Source: an uncultured Desulfosoma sp. (GTDB taxonomy: Bacteria; Desulfobacterota; Syntrophobacteria; Syntrophobacterales; DSM-9756). From it: 64,000 nt of DNA. The notes beneath the pieces were generated by a model. It saw only the letters and a list, made by a program, of their open reading frames with translations. It had not been told where the DNA came from and searched no databases. Positions 8,323-16,632 of the stretch are shown piece by piece. Position 1 is the stretch's first letter. Every line of letters begins with the position of its first letter. The stretch covers positions 1 to 64,000 of the forward strand of contig CALGPN010000015.1 of assembly GCA_937960435.1 (NCBI GenBank). The letters run 5' to 3'. The translations under genes and the position numbers were made by a program.

Positions 8323-10365
8323 ATGGTCCCGTGGATTCGACGGCATCTCGGGAGGCAGATTCTCGCCGGCTATGGCGCCTTGTGCGCCGTGGTCATGGCT
8401 TTGGGCGCATACGCCTTTCATAGCGTACACAAAGTGGCTCAGCACATCGAGCACATGGGCGAGGATTTCAGTCGATCCGCCACGCTCAGCATGAACATCG
8501 ACCATAATCTCGCCATGTTGCGCCAATACGCTACAGGGCGCATAAAAGGACGCCACCAGGCGGATCTGAGCGGCATCGAGCAAATACACGATCTGCTGAA
8601 AAACCAGATTTCCAAAGCGCGGGCGGTTCTTCGCGCCCGACAAGATCCGACGGCCGTGGAAAGCCTCGAAAAAGCCGCGGCGCAATACGGCGCCGTGTTC
8701 GGGGAAATTGTGCAACTCGGTCAAAAAGATCAAGATCTTTTGCTGAAAGATCTGAACCATTACAAATACCTGGGGGAAGACAACTTGAGCGCCCTCAGGG
8801 TCTCTTTGACGTCCCTTCATGATAGGGACGCGCTCTTGCTTTTGGAAAGCCTGACCAAGAGCTTCCTCGAGGTTCAAGTCAACGGTCTCAGATTTAGTGA
8901 AACGAGCGATGAAAAAGATTTTGTCTCAGGGGACAAATCGCACCAAAGGGCGCTCGAGGAGGCCACGGCTTTGCGTCGCCGGATCCGGGAAACGGAATTT
9001 CAGGCCTTGGACTCCGCCGTGGAAAGTTTGGAGTCGTACTGGGAAATCGTCGGTTGGATCAAAAACGACGCCCAGCTTTTGAACCGGAAAATGGTCGAGC
9101 TGCTTCAACTGGAAGACAAGATCCGCGAAGGCACTTCCCTAATGGCAAAGAATGTGGAGAATCTCTTTTACTCCTATCGTCGAGAATCGGAAAATCTTTC
9201 CTTCCGCACCGGGCTAGCTGTCGCCTTGTTCGCCGTCCTTGCCATTCTCGGCGCCTTCGTGCTCGCCTTCCTTCATACACGGCGCCTTATAAATCCCCTG
9301 CGTCGCGTCATGGAAACCTCGCAACAGATCGCTCAACGGGATCTCCAATGCCTGATCACCCAGCTGCAGCGCTTGGCCCGTGGAGAACTCAATGTGGATT
9401 TTTCGGTAAGCACCCAACCTCTCAACCTCCAGCGTCTGGATGAAGTCGGGGTGACAGCGGATGCTTTCGATATCATTATTCAAGAACTCCACGAGGCTCA
9501 AGGAGCGTTTCAAGCAATGAGCCAATATCTCAGGCGCACGGCCGCCACAGCCCAAGACGTCGCGGCAGGAAACTTGGATGCGGCGGTCTTGCTCGCCTCA
9601 AAAGACGATGCTTTGGGTAAAGCCCTGGACCATATGCTGGAGAGCCTTCGCCTTGCCGATAATGAAGTGGCCTGGCACCGGCAATGTCTCGAGGAGCAAG
9701 TGGAGAGAAGGACGGCCGAACTGCAGGAGAGCCGGCGCATGCTTTGGACCCTCTTGAGCAATCTCCAAGGGATGGCCTATCGATGCCGCAACGATCCCCA
9801 TTGGAGCATGGAATTTGTCAGCGAGGGCGCGCTGGCCCTGACAGGCTATGAGTCCGACGAACTGACGGGGAAGAAGCGGATAAGTTATGGCGAGTTAATC
9901 CATCCGGACGATCGGGACATTGTGTGGCATACCGTTCAAGAGGCTCTTTCCGAACGTCGGCCGTTTATTTTGCTTTACCGTATCCGCAGCAAAGCCGATG
10001 AAGAAAAATGGGTATGGGAAAAAGGCCGAGGGGTCTGGGCGGACGATGGAGCCTTAATAGCTCTGGAAGGGTTTATCACAGATATCACCGTCCTGAAGCG
10101 TCTTGAGGAAGAGCGGGAACGCCTGATAGCGGACCTGCAGCACGCCCTTTCCCAGGTGAAAACGCTGAGTGGGCTGCTGCCCATTTGCAGCGTTTGCAAA
10201 AAGATCCGAGACGATCAAGGCTATTGGGAACAGTTGGAAAGCTATTTCAAAAAGCACAGCGACATCCTCTTCAGTCACGGCATTTGTCCGGATTGCTTGA
10301 AAAAGCTCTACCCTGAGATCTATGAAAGAATGCAGCGGGAAAAGTCGAAGAAATCCGAAAAATGA
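8323..10365 (+). CDS. Membrane-bound HAMP/PAS sensor with a C-terminal Cys-rich block and no kinase domain
   Basis: 680 aa. The start is ATG 8323, with GGGAGG at 8308-8313 (9-base spacing). TM1 is at about residues 8-30. An all-helical periplasmic sensory region of about 260 residues follows, of the four-helix chemoreceptor type. TM2 lies at about 296-318, and then a HAMP region begins (RRLINPLRRVMETSQQIA). A PAS domain with the S-box style FVSEGALALTGYESDEL lies at about 480-590. The protein ends in LLPICSVCKKIRDDQGYW ... HGICPDC, a four-Cys block (CxxC...CxxC) that I recall at the C-terminus of many deltaproteobacterial PAS proteins. It may bind a metal. There is no histidine kinase, GGDEF, EAL or methyl-accepting domain, so the output is unknown. 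It stands alone upstream of the lipoprotein gene. Confidence 0.82.
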   Translation: MVPWIRRHLGRQILAGYGALCAVVMALGAYAFHSVHKVAQHIEHMGEDFSRSATLSMNIDHNLAMLRQYATGRIKGRHQADLSGIEQIHDLLKNQISKARAVLRARQDPTAVESLEKAAAQYGAVFGEIVQLGQKDQDLLLKDLNHYKYLGEDNLSALRVSLTSLHDRDALLLLESLTKSFLEVQVNGLRFSETSDEKDFVSGDKSHQRALEEATALRRRIRETEFQALDSAVESLESYWEIVGWIKNDAQLLNRKMVELLQLEDKIREGTSLMAKNVENLFYSYRRESENLSFRTGLAVALFAVLAILGAFVLAFLHTRRLINPLRRVMETSQQIAQRDLQCLITQLQRLARGELNVDFSVSTQPLNLQRLDEVGVTADAFDIIIQELHEAQGAFQAMSQYLRRTAATAQDVAAGNLDAAVLLASKDDALGKALDHMLESLRLADNEVAWHRQCLEEQVERRTAELQESRRMLWTLLSNLQGMAYRCRNDPHWSMEFVSEGALALTGYESDELTGKKRISYGELIHPDDRDIVWHTVQEALSERRPFILLYRIRSKADEEKWVWEKGRGVWADDGALIALEGFITDITVLKRLEEERERLIADLQHALSQVKTLSGLLPICSVCKKIRDDQGYWEQLESYFKKHSDILFSHGICPDCLKKLYPEIYERMQREKSKKSEK

Positions 10366-10566
10366 GGCTCGCCCGATCTTTGGCGAGTCCTGAGCACATC
10401 AAGGGAAAAAGATACGACCTTATGACGACAAAATACTGAGAAGGGAGGCGATAGAATCGGCCCTTGAGGAAAAGGTCCAGATTCGCTTCGGGGTGAGCAT
10501 GGGCTTCGGTTCGGGTTGAGGTTTCTTTTTAAAGTCTAAAAATTACATCAGCAAAGGAGCGTGTCC

Positions 10567-11598
10567 ATGTGGGGAAAAAGATTTTTGTCGATCCTCGCCG
10601 TGTGTCTCGTGGGAGTCATGTTCTATGGATGCGGAAGCATGCCGGTTCAAGTCGGAGATTCTTCGGCCAAAACGGTGGCTACGGGGAGTGCCGGGGGGGC
10701 GACCAGTCAAAACGTGAACGCCTCCTTGGAACGCTGCGACCGGCCCTTGGGCACCATCGCGGTCGAAGAAGATCAAAATTCGGATTGGTACCACTACATT
10801 ACGGGTCAATACAAGCTCACTTCAACGGTTCCTGTTTTGCGGCTTTTAATCCAACAGTCCAACTGCTTTATCGTGGTCGACCGCGGCCGAGCCATGAAAA
10901 CCATGATGGGCGAGCGGGCCTTACAGCAAACCGGCGAGTTGCGCGCGGGCAGCAACTTCGGTAAGGGTCAGATGGTCAGCGCGGATTACACGCTGACGCC
11001 CGAAGTGATGATCAGCCAAAAAGGCACGGGCGGTGCGGCTGGGGCTTTGGGAGCTTTCGGCATCGGAGGCGCCGTGGCCGGCGCCGTCCTGGGCGGGATA
11101 AAAGCGAACGAAGCGGCCGTCATGCTCATGCTCGTCGACAATCGCTCCGGGGTGCAGGTGGGCGTTGCCGAAGGCAGTTCGAAAAACTTCGACTGGGGTC
11201 TCGGGGGCGCCATCTTCGGCGGCAGCGCAGGCGGCGGGCTTGGAGGATACACCAACACGCCGCAAGGGAAAGTGATCGCCGGCGCTTTTCTTGATGCGTA
11301 CAATCAACTAGTGCGGGTGGCCAAAAATTATACCCCTCAAACCATGGGGGACCGCCAGTTGGGGACGGGAGGTCGCCTTGGGGTTGAGGGAAGCAGCCAG
11401 AGCGGCGGGTACAAGGGCGCCACCCTTTCTCTGAAAGAGGCCCAAAGAAAACTCAACGCCCTGGGCTACGAAGCAGGAACACCGGACGGCAAGATGGGTG
11501 AGGCCACACGACAGGCGTTGATGAATTTTCAAGCGGACCGAGGGTTACCCGTGACGGGGCGCCTGGATGCCGCGACGGCGGCCGAGCTTGCCAAATAG
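10567..11598 (+). CDS. CsgG-like lipoprotein with C-terminal peptidoglycan-binding domain
   Basis: 343 aa. A short lipoprotein signal peptide ends in the lipobox FYGC, with the acylated Cys at residue 22. Residues 55-260 resemble the CsgG/curli-assembly family: a C-D-x-P-L-G-T-I-A-V opening, NCFIVVDRGRAMKTMMGER, a Gly/Ala-rich hydrophobic stretch, then VGVAEGSSKNFDW. The last 60 residues are a PG_binding_1 repeat (LNALGYEAGTPDGKMGEATR ... FQADRGLPVTG). It is therefore an envelope protein, probably an outer-membrane secretion or anchoring component fixed to the cell wall. A GTG six bases earlier is in frame, but AAGGAG at 10554-10559 fits the ATG at 10567. Its substrate or partner is not visible here; no curlin genes are nearby. 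Confidence 0.82.
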   Translation: MWGKRFLSILAVCLVGVMFYGCGSMPVQVGDSSAKTVATGSAGGATSQNVNASLERCDRPLGTIAVEEDQNSDWYHYITGQYKLTSTVPVLRLLIQQSNCFIVVDRGRAMKTMMGERALQQTGELRAGSNFGKGQMVSADYTLTPEVMISQKGTGGAAGALGAFGIGGAVAGAVLGGIKANEAAVMLMLVDNRSGVQVGVAEGSSKNFDWGLGGAIFGGSAGGGLGGYTNTPQGKVIAGAFLDAYNQLVRVAKNYTPQTMGDRQLGTGGRLGVEGSSQSGGYKGATLSLKEAQRKLNALGYEAGTPDGKMGEATRQALMNFQADRGLPVTGRLDAATAAELAK

Positions 11599-11689
11599 GG
11601 CGTCTCCTTGAAAGCTCGCCGGCATGAAACCTTACTAAAAACATAAACCCTCTGGGGAATGCTTGCGCCACGTCGGAGGAATGCGGACC

Positions 11690-12475
11690 ATGGGGCTCAA
11701 AGAACACGAGTATGTGCGGCAGACGTTAGAGCGCTACACGAATTTTCCTCTGGACCGGATGTGCGAGCATTTCCTCGTCACCAATTTCAAGAGGTATGCC
11801 GATTGGTTTCAGAAAAAGACCGGAGGGGAGTCCAGCGAAGGCAATTTTCGGCTGGTCAACGCCCCCGATCTCCACTGCACCCTCATCGATTTCGGCATCG
11901 GCTCCCCTCAAGCGGCTCTGCTGATTCATTGCCTGGCCTATCTGGACCGGCTTAAATCGGTCATCATGTTGGGCATGTGCGGCGGCATCGATGACACCCT
12001 GGAAATCGGCCATTTCGTCGTGCCTTCGGCGGCCATTCGCGGCGAAGGGACAAGCCGCCATTACCTGCCGCCGGAGTTTCCGGCTATCCCGGCGTCTTCC
12101 GTCAATCTTTTCTGCATCGGGGCCGTAAAAAAAGCCGGACTGCTGCCCCGGTGCGGTATCGTCTACACAACGGATCGCCGGTTGTGGGAATTCGACGACA
12201 CCTTCATCGAATACCTGCGAAAACAGCGCATCTTGGCCATCGACATGGAATTGGCTACTCTGTTTTCCGTCTCCTACCACTACGAGGTGCCCATCGGATC
12301 CATCATGCTGGTTTCCGACATGCCCTTGCAGCGCAAAGGTATCAAGAGCAAGGAATTGCACGAGAAAATTTACGCCGATTACATGCCGACCCATCTGGAG
12401 TTGGGGCTCGAAGCCATCCAATCCTTGGAAGCCAACTGGGCGGACGTGTCGCGGCGCTTAGCCAGCGAATGGTAA
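11690..12475 (+). CDS. amn: AMP nucleosidase
   Basis: 261 aa, a phosphorylase-superfamily enzyme that hydrolyses AMP to adenine and ribose 5-phosphate. Visible family features are IDFGIGSPQAALLIHCLAY, VIMLGMCGGIDD, the purine-site stretch YTTDRRLWEF and AIDMELATLF with the ribose-binding Met-Glu near residue 190. The ORF opens at a TTG (11663), but GGAGGA at 11675-11680 lies nine bases before the ATG at 11690, so that start is chosen. The length matches the short form without the N-terminal regulatory domain of the E. coli enzyme. The flavodoxin gene follows after 30 bp and could be co-transcribed. Confidence 0.87.
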   Translation: MGLKEHEYVRQTLERYTNFPLDRMCEHFLVTNFKRYADWFQKKTGGESSEGNFRLVNAPDLHCTLIDFGIGSPQAALLIHCLAYLDRLKSVIMLGMCGGIDDTLEIGHFVVPSAAIRGEGTSRHYLPPEFPAIPASSVNLFCIGAVKKAGLLPRCGIVYTTDRRLWEFDDTFIEYLRKQRILAIDMELATLFSVSYHYEVPIGSIMLVSDMPLQRKGIKSKELHEKIYADYMPTHLELGLEAIQSLEANWADVSRRLASEW

Positions 12476-12505
12476 ACTTCCCAAGCCAAAAGGAGTACGG
12501 TAGCG

Positions 12506-12994
12506 ATGAACGTTCTGGTGCTTTATTACTCGCGAAGCGGCAATACGAAAAAGCTTGCGGAACATGTGGCCGAAGGGATCCGCTCCGTGGATGGCGTCTC
12601 GGCCGTCGTGCGAAGCACCCAGGAAGTGACCCGGGACGATTTCGTCAACGCAGCGGGCATCATCGCGGGTTCTCCCGTTTATTTCGGGGTCATGGCCACC
12701 GATCTCAAACGGGTCTTCGACGATTTTGTCGGGATTCGCAAAAAGATGGAAAACAAGGTGGGGGCGGCTTTCGCCACGTCAGGAGACCCCACAGGAGGAA
12801 AGGAAACCACCATTCTGTCCATCCTGCAGTGTTTTCTCATCTACGGCATGATCGTGGTCGGGGATCCCTTGTCCGCAACCGGCCATTACGGCGTCGCGTG
12901 CGTGGGGGCTCCTGACGAAAAGACCGCGGAAAACGCCCGCAAATTGGGACGCCGCGTGGCCGAATTGTGCCTCAAGCTCCACGCGGCCCCCTGA
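12506..12994 (+). CDS. Flavodoxin-fold (WrbA-like) FMN protein
   Basis: 162 aa. It opens with the FMN phosphate-binding loop LYYSRSGNTKKLAE (residues 6-19), typical of flavodoxin and NADPH:quinone reductase folds. GSPVYFGVMATDLKRVFD near residue 58 and FATSGDPTGGKETT near 92 follow the WrbA/flavodoxin pattern. It probably carries FMN and acts in the cytoplasm as an electron carrier or quinone reductase; the partner is unknown. An AGGAG lies upstream of the ATG. Confidence 0.82.
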   Translation: MNVLVLYYSRSGNTKKLAEHVAEGIRSVDGVSAVVRSTQEVTRDDFVNAAGIIAGSPVYFGVMATDLKRVFDDFVGIRKKMENKVGAAFATSGDPTGGKETTILSILQCFLIYGMIVVGDPLSATGHYGVACVGAPDEKTAENARKLGRRVAELCLKLHAAP

Positions 12995-13009
12995 ATCAGA
13001 CCACGGAGA

Positions 13010-13039
13010 GGCGGCCCTCGCCCTTTGGGCGGGACCGCC
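13010..13039 (+). terminator. GC-rich hairpin after the flavodoxin gene
   Basis: GGCGG...CCGCC encloses an inner CGCCC-ttt-GGGCG stem, 15 bases after the flavodoxin stop codon. There is no T-tract, so it could be a weak terminator or an RNA-stability hairpin. Confidence 0.4.
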
Positions 13040-13167
13040 CCGGAGCGCTTCTCACGCCCCCGCGATGCCCGCAGCGGAAGCTTCCCCTCGCCGAGGCTTC
13101 CCGTGTACGGGAGGCCTGCACTTTAAAATCTTGCACGCCGTCGGCAAGAACCGTCACCCCAGCAGAC

Positions 13168-13596
13168 TCACGACGCGTTCGGTAAAGAAATTTTGGGGGA
13201 TCGGCCTTCTTCCAAGGCACCGGCATCCGGAGCACGGTAAAGCACGACCATATGACCGACCAATTGGACGAAATGCGCCCCTACAATGCGCGCCAAATCC
13301 AAGGCCTGCGCCTTTTTCGGGCCGTCTTCTCCCGATAGGCCCAACCATTTGACTTTGATCAACTCGTGGTGAAGGAGCTGCTTGCGGATCTCCGTAATCA
13401 CCGCCGCCGTGACTCCTTCCTGCCCGATACGCACCACGGCGGACAACTGATGGGCCAGAGACTTAAGATACCCTCGCTGCTTGCCGGTGAGCCCCCCGGG
13501 TGGAAGAGGTTCCCAATGGAGGGTAGAAAGATCCACGCCTTCCTGCCACCATGGCCCTTTCGACCGACCGTTCATCACATCCCTCATTTCCCGCAT
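13168..13596 (-). CDS. yhbY: YhbY/CRS1-type RNA-binding protein
   Basis: 142 aa. The CRM domain reads LTGKQRGYLKSLAHQLSAVV, RIGQEGVTAAVITEI and HHELIKVKWLGL, the core of YhbY, which associates with pre-50S ribosomal particles. The N-terminal 30 residues are less conserved, and an internal ATG (13575) could be the true start. The C-terminal extension (APDAGALEEGR...) is unusual but short. A 24-base inverted repeat (13094-13117) lies just beyond the 3' end. Confidence 0.85.
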   Translation of the reverse strand: MREMRDVMNGRSKGPWWQEGVDLSTLHWEPLPPGGLTGKQRGYLKSLAHQLSAVVRIGQEGVTAAVITEIRKQLLHHELIKVKWLGLSGEDGPKKAQALDLARIVGAHFVQLVGHMVVLYRAPDAGALEEGRSPKISLPNAS

Positions 13597-13662
13597 CGCG
13601 ACAAAAAAGATCCGGCATCCCGACGGGGTGCCGGATCAAAAAATTTCTCTCGTGCCGATTTC

Positions 13663-14988
13663 TCAGTCCAAATAAGGCCTCAAGAGGTCTTGCTTACTGG
13701 GGTGTCGAAGCTTTCGCAAGGCCTTTTTTTCGATCTGTCGGATCCTTTCCTTTGAGACCTTAAAGCTCTTGCCGATCTTTTCCAAGGTCTCCCCCGGTTG
13801 CCCATCTAGGCCGAAGCGGAGCCTCAGAATCTTTTCCTCCCTCGGCTGCAGGCTCGCCAGAATTTCCCTTGTGATCTCACTCAGTTCATTGGCCTCACAG
13901 CCTTCCGCAGGCGATTCGCACTCCACGTCCTCAATGAAATCGCTCAGCCGCTGCTCGTCCTCCCCCACGGGCATCTCCAACGACAAGGGTTGACTCACCA
14001 GGCTAAGGACCATCTCCACCTTCTCCGGCGGGATATTGGCCCGAAGGCTGATCTCTTCCGCGGTGGGCTCCCGACCTAGCTCCTTCACCAGCTCGTGAAA
14101 CACCTTAAAAAAGAGATTCTTCAGTTCGATGAAATGGACCGGCAAGCGAATGGTGCGCGTCTTGTCATATATCCCGCGAATGATGCTCTGACGCACCCAC
14201 CAGGTGGCGTATGTGCTGAATCGGTTGCCTTTTGTGTGATCGTAACGGCCCACAGCCTTCAGCAACCCCAAATTCCCTTCTTGGATGAGGTCGTCGAAAC
14301 TCATGCCGCGACCCCGGTACCGCTTGGCGATGCTCAGAACCAAACGCAAATTGGCCTTGACCATCTGATGTTTCGCTTCATCGATCTCCGCAATGATCCG
14401 GTCGCTCTCCTCCTTCATGGCCGCCAGCGTCGTCTCGTGGGGTTCGTCCGCCACGGCCTGCCGTAAGGTTCGGGTGATGACTTTGAGCACCTTGTCCCGA
14501 ACTCCCGGGAATGTCTTCGCCTGTCCCAAAAGGTTTCGCACCTTGCCGTACAATTCCTTAATCGTCGGATGATCCTCTCGATGGGTTTCCACCAGGCGCA
14601 CCAATCGATCTTGACCGTCCCGGATCCTTTTGGCCAGCTCGATTTCCATTTCCGGGGTCAACAACGGAAAAGAAGAGACTTCGCGCAAATAGCACGTGAC
14701 GTGATCCTCTTCAAACTCAACCGTTGCCTCTTCTTCCACGTCCGTGTCGTCGGGCGTTTCGGCCGTTGTGAGCTGAAGCGCATTGGACCGAAGATCATTC
14801 TCGTCATCATGAAATAGCCCGTTGCGATTGTGCTCCACGGAGTTGTCCTCTTCCAGTTGTTCTGCGAAAAGATCGTCGTCGGATCCCAGGATTCCCATCT
14901 CCAGGAGGCGCTCAAAATCTTCCTCCCCTTCGCCCTGCGGGCGAAAGCGGTACAGAGGATCTAATCGGTCTCCATGCAGACTTTTCAT
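13663..14988 (-). CDS. RNA polymerase sigma-70 family factor (group 2, RpoS/RpoD-like)
   Basis: 441 aa. Region 1.2 begins near DHVTCYLREVSSFPLLTPEM. Region 2 carries NLRLVLSIAKRYRGRGMSF, DLIQEGNLGLLKAVGRYD and NRFSTYATWWVRQSIIR. Region 3 follows, and region 4 ends in ETLEKIGKSFKVSKERIRQI. The N-terminal 90 residues are acidic and unlike RpoD region 1.1. A spacer of roughly 70 residues separates regions 1.2 and 2.1, shorter than in RpoD. It is best read as an alternative or stationary-phase factor rather than the principal sigma. The start is ATG 14988, with GGAGG centred about nine bases upstream; a longer ORF to 15027 lacks support. Confidence 0.85.
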   Translation of the reverse strand: MKSLHGDRLDPLYRFRPQGEGEEDFERLLEMGILGSDDDLFAEQLEEDNSVEHNRNGLFHDDENDLRSNALQLTTAETPDDTDVEEEATVEFEEDHVTCYLREVSSFPLLTPEMEIELAKRIRDGQDRLVRLVETHREDHPTIKELYGKVRNLLGQAKTFPGVRDKVLKVITRTLRQAVADEPHETTLAAMKEESDRIIAEIDEAKHQMVKANLRLVLSIAKRYRGRGMSFDDLIQEGNLGLLKAVGRYDHTKGNRFSTYATWWVRQSIIRGIYDKTRTIRLPVHFIELKNLFFKVFHELVKELGREPTAEEISLRANIPPEKVEMVLSLVSQPLSLEMPVGEDEQRLSDFIEDVECESPAEGCEANELSEITREILASLQPREEKILRLRFGLDGQPGETLEKIGKSFKVSKERIRQIEKKALRKLRHPSKQDLLRPYLD

Positions 14989-15054
14989 GGCGATCCTCCT
15001 TTTCGGGCACCCTAGGTTGTGAAACACCGCATCTCTTAGGAATTAATGGTCGTG

Positions 15055-15065
15055 CTCCTCCTTTC
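15055..15065 (-). promoter_or_regulatory. Orphan Shine-Dalgarno-like sequence in the sigma-factor leader
   Basis: On the minus strand this reads GAAAGGAGGAG, a near-perfect anti-16S match, but no ATG, GTG or TTG follows within 4-14 bases. The nearest ATG starts a 6-codon frame ending in TAG. It lies about 70 bases upstream of the sigma-factor start, in an otherwise empty 290-base leader, and could be a ribosome standby site or a relic. Confidence 0.3.
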
Positions 15066-15278
15066 ACCGGGGGTTCACACCGCACAGCGTGCCTACGCAC
15101 TTTAAAGCACCTTATTAACGCTAAGCTCGAGTGGGTCCCAAGTCAATGGAATCCGAAAAGGTGAGGTGCTTACGACCAGTTTCCGGAAAATGCGTGTTCG
15201 GAGGCTGAAGGTTATCCCGAGGAACGCGCCGCAGAACGAAAATTGCGGGGAACGCGTCCACGCAACGATTCGGGGGCT

Positions 15279-16265
15279 TCAGATGCGAAATTCCACCACA
15301 TCGCCGTCTTGCAGCACATAGTCTTTTTGAACCATTTGACCGTCGAAAACCGCCTTCCCCCATATTCTAGCGAATTTGAGTTTTTCCACAAAGTCCTTGT
15401 GAATTTTTTCCGCAAGGTCTTGGAGGGTGCTCTCTCGGGGCAGGACGAAAGGCGCCGACTTATCGGGTTCCTTGCCCGGAGCCTTGGTGTAGACTCGGAT
15501 GACGCCCGAGTGCTCAAAGATGGTTTCTAACAGCGCGTGAAGCCCGCGCCCGGAGGCCGCGGACACCCCCACACACGGCAACCCGCATTGACTCAGTTCC
15601 ACGAAGGCCTGGAAATCTTCCATGTCGGCATCCGTATCCACCTTGTTGACCACAACAATGATTTTTTTACGGAACGGTTTTTTCGGAAGATCCGGCGGCA
15701 CAGGTTTCCCCTCAGGAAAAACGCGCAATTCAGCCAGCACATCCAGGGTATCTTCCAGCTGTTGCAAGGGGTCGGCTTTCAGGTCCACCATAAGGACCAC
15801 CAGATCGGCTTTGCGGATGAGGTCGGCCATCCAGGGATCAATAAAGTTCTTACTGATGGGCGGGGTGTCGATGAGCTGGAACTGGATGTTTTCATAAGGC
15901 GCCATGCCCGGCGTGGGCTTCCACGTGGTGTGCGGAAATTCCGCCACTTCCGGCGACGCGTTGCTCAACACCCCCACCAAGGACGACTTTCCCACATTGG
16001 GCGCCCCCAGCACCACAACCTGAGCGGCCCCTTCCTTGTCAATCGCGTAGGCAATTCCCTTCCGGCCGGCGCCCTTTCGCTGCTGCGCCTCGGATTTGAA
16101 TTTGGCGATCTTACGGCGCAAGTCCGCGCGCAGCTTATCCGTGCCCTTGTGTTTGGGCATGATGGTGAGCATCTCTTCCAGGGCTTCGATCTTGGCTTCA
16201 GGGGTCTTGGCTTCGCGATATCGTTTTTCGGCTTCGAAATAGGGCGGGGGGAGATTCGCCGGCAT
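15279..16265 (-). CDS. Obg/DRG-family GTPase with TGS domain
   Basis: 328 aa. A Lys/Arg-rich N-terminal helical region (residues 1-85) precedes the G domain: G1 GAPNVGKSS, G3 DTPP (where most relatives have D-x-x-G) and G4 NKVD. The last 65 residues form a TGS domain ending GDVVEFRI, as in DRG and OLA1-type proteins. It probably has a ribosome- or tRNA-linked role. The start at 16265 has GAGGAGGTG just upstream; upstream in-frame residues are translated non-coding DNA that overlaps the opposing zinc-ribbon ORF. It is a monocistronic-looking gene. Confidence 0.85.
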   Translation of the reverse strand: MPANLPPPYFEAEKRYREAKTPEAKIEALEEMLTIMPKHKGTDKLRADLRRKIAKFKSEAQQRKGAGRKGIAYAIDKEGAAQVVVLGAPNVGKSSLVGVLSNASPEVAEFPHTTWKPTPGMAPYENIQFQLIDTPPISKNFIDPWMADLIRKADLVVLMVDLKADPLQQLEDTLDVLAELRVFPEGKPVPPDLPKKPFRKKIIVVVNKVDTDADMEDFQAFVELSQCGLPCVGVSAASGRGLHALLETIFEHSGVIRVYTKAPGKEPDKSAPFVLPRESTLQDLAEKIHKDFVEKLKFARIWGKAVFDGQMVQKDYVLQDGDVVEFRI

Positions 16266-16395
16266 GGACCACACCTCCTCGCCGTCGCATGATCGTCTCA
16301 GGTTTTCTGAACCTACAAAATGACATCCAGGCTTGTCAATGACGTCTCCACAAGGTATAGACGGCTTGGCGGCCTCCCACGGGAAAGGAGCTTCC

Positions 16396-16566
16396 ATGGT
16401 GCCATGCCCCCAGTGCGGTAGACCTCTCCAATGGATTCGGCAATGAAGGCGCCAGCTGTGGCGCTGCACGGTGTGCCGCGTGGATTATACTTTGGAAAAT
16501 CTCGCCGCTTTGTTGGATGACGACCTTGAAGAGGAGCTGGGCGCCATCCGCGTGGACAGGCTCTAG
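16396..16566 (+). pseudogene. Small zinc-ribbon ORF interrupted by an in-frame TGA
   Basis: AAAGGAG at 16384-16390 precedes ATG 16396. The frame gives MVPCPQCGRPLQWIRQ, then TGA at 16444-16446, then continues in the same frame for 39 codons (RRQLWRCTVCRVDYTLENL ... GAIRVDRL) to TAG at 16564. The two CxxC pairs (CPQC and CTVC) flank the TGA, so both halves are needed for one treble or zinc ribbon. One base change (GGA to TGA) would restore a 56-aa protein. Selenocysteine recoding is possible, but the only hairpin I see (GCGCCA-gctg-TGGCGC) begins 2 bases after the TGA, closer than usual for a bacterial SECIS. The interpretation is open: nonsense mutation, sequencing error or recoding. Confidence 0.55.
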
Positions 16567-16567
16567 G

Positions 16568-16601
16568 CGCAGACCCGTACCCGAGCCTGCGGCCCTTTTT
16601 T
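16568..16601 (+). terminator. Weak terminator after the zinc-ribbon ORF
   Basis: CGCAG (16568-16572) pairs with CTGCG (16587-16591), followed by a six-T run at 16596-16601. The stem is short with a 14-base loop. Confidence 0.35.
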
Positions 16602-16632
16602 GTCCCAAAACCCGGGAAGGTGCCTCCTTGGT

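Noticed and set aside
12995-13167. Possible tRNA or small RNA gene between flavodoxin and yhbY.
   Set aside because: Only two GC-rich inverted repeats (13010-13039, 13094-13117); no cloverleaf can be drawn.
16447-16463. SECIS element for the TGA at 16444.
   Set aside because: A 6-bp hairpin exists, but its apical loop starts only about 8 bases after the TGA, below the usual range for bacterial SECIS elements, and the loop GCTG has no GU motif at the required place.
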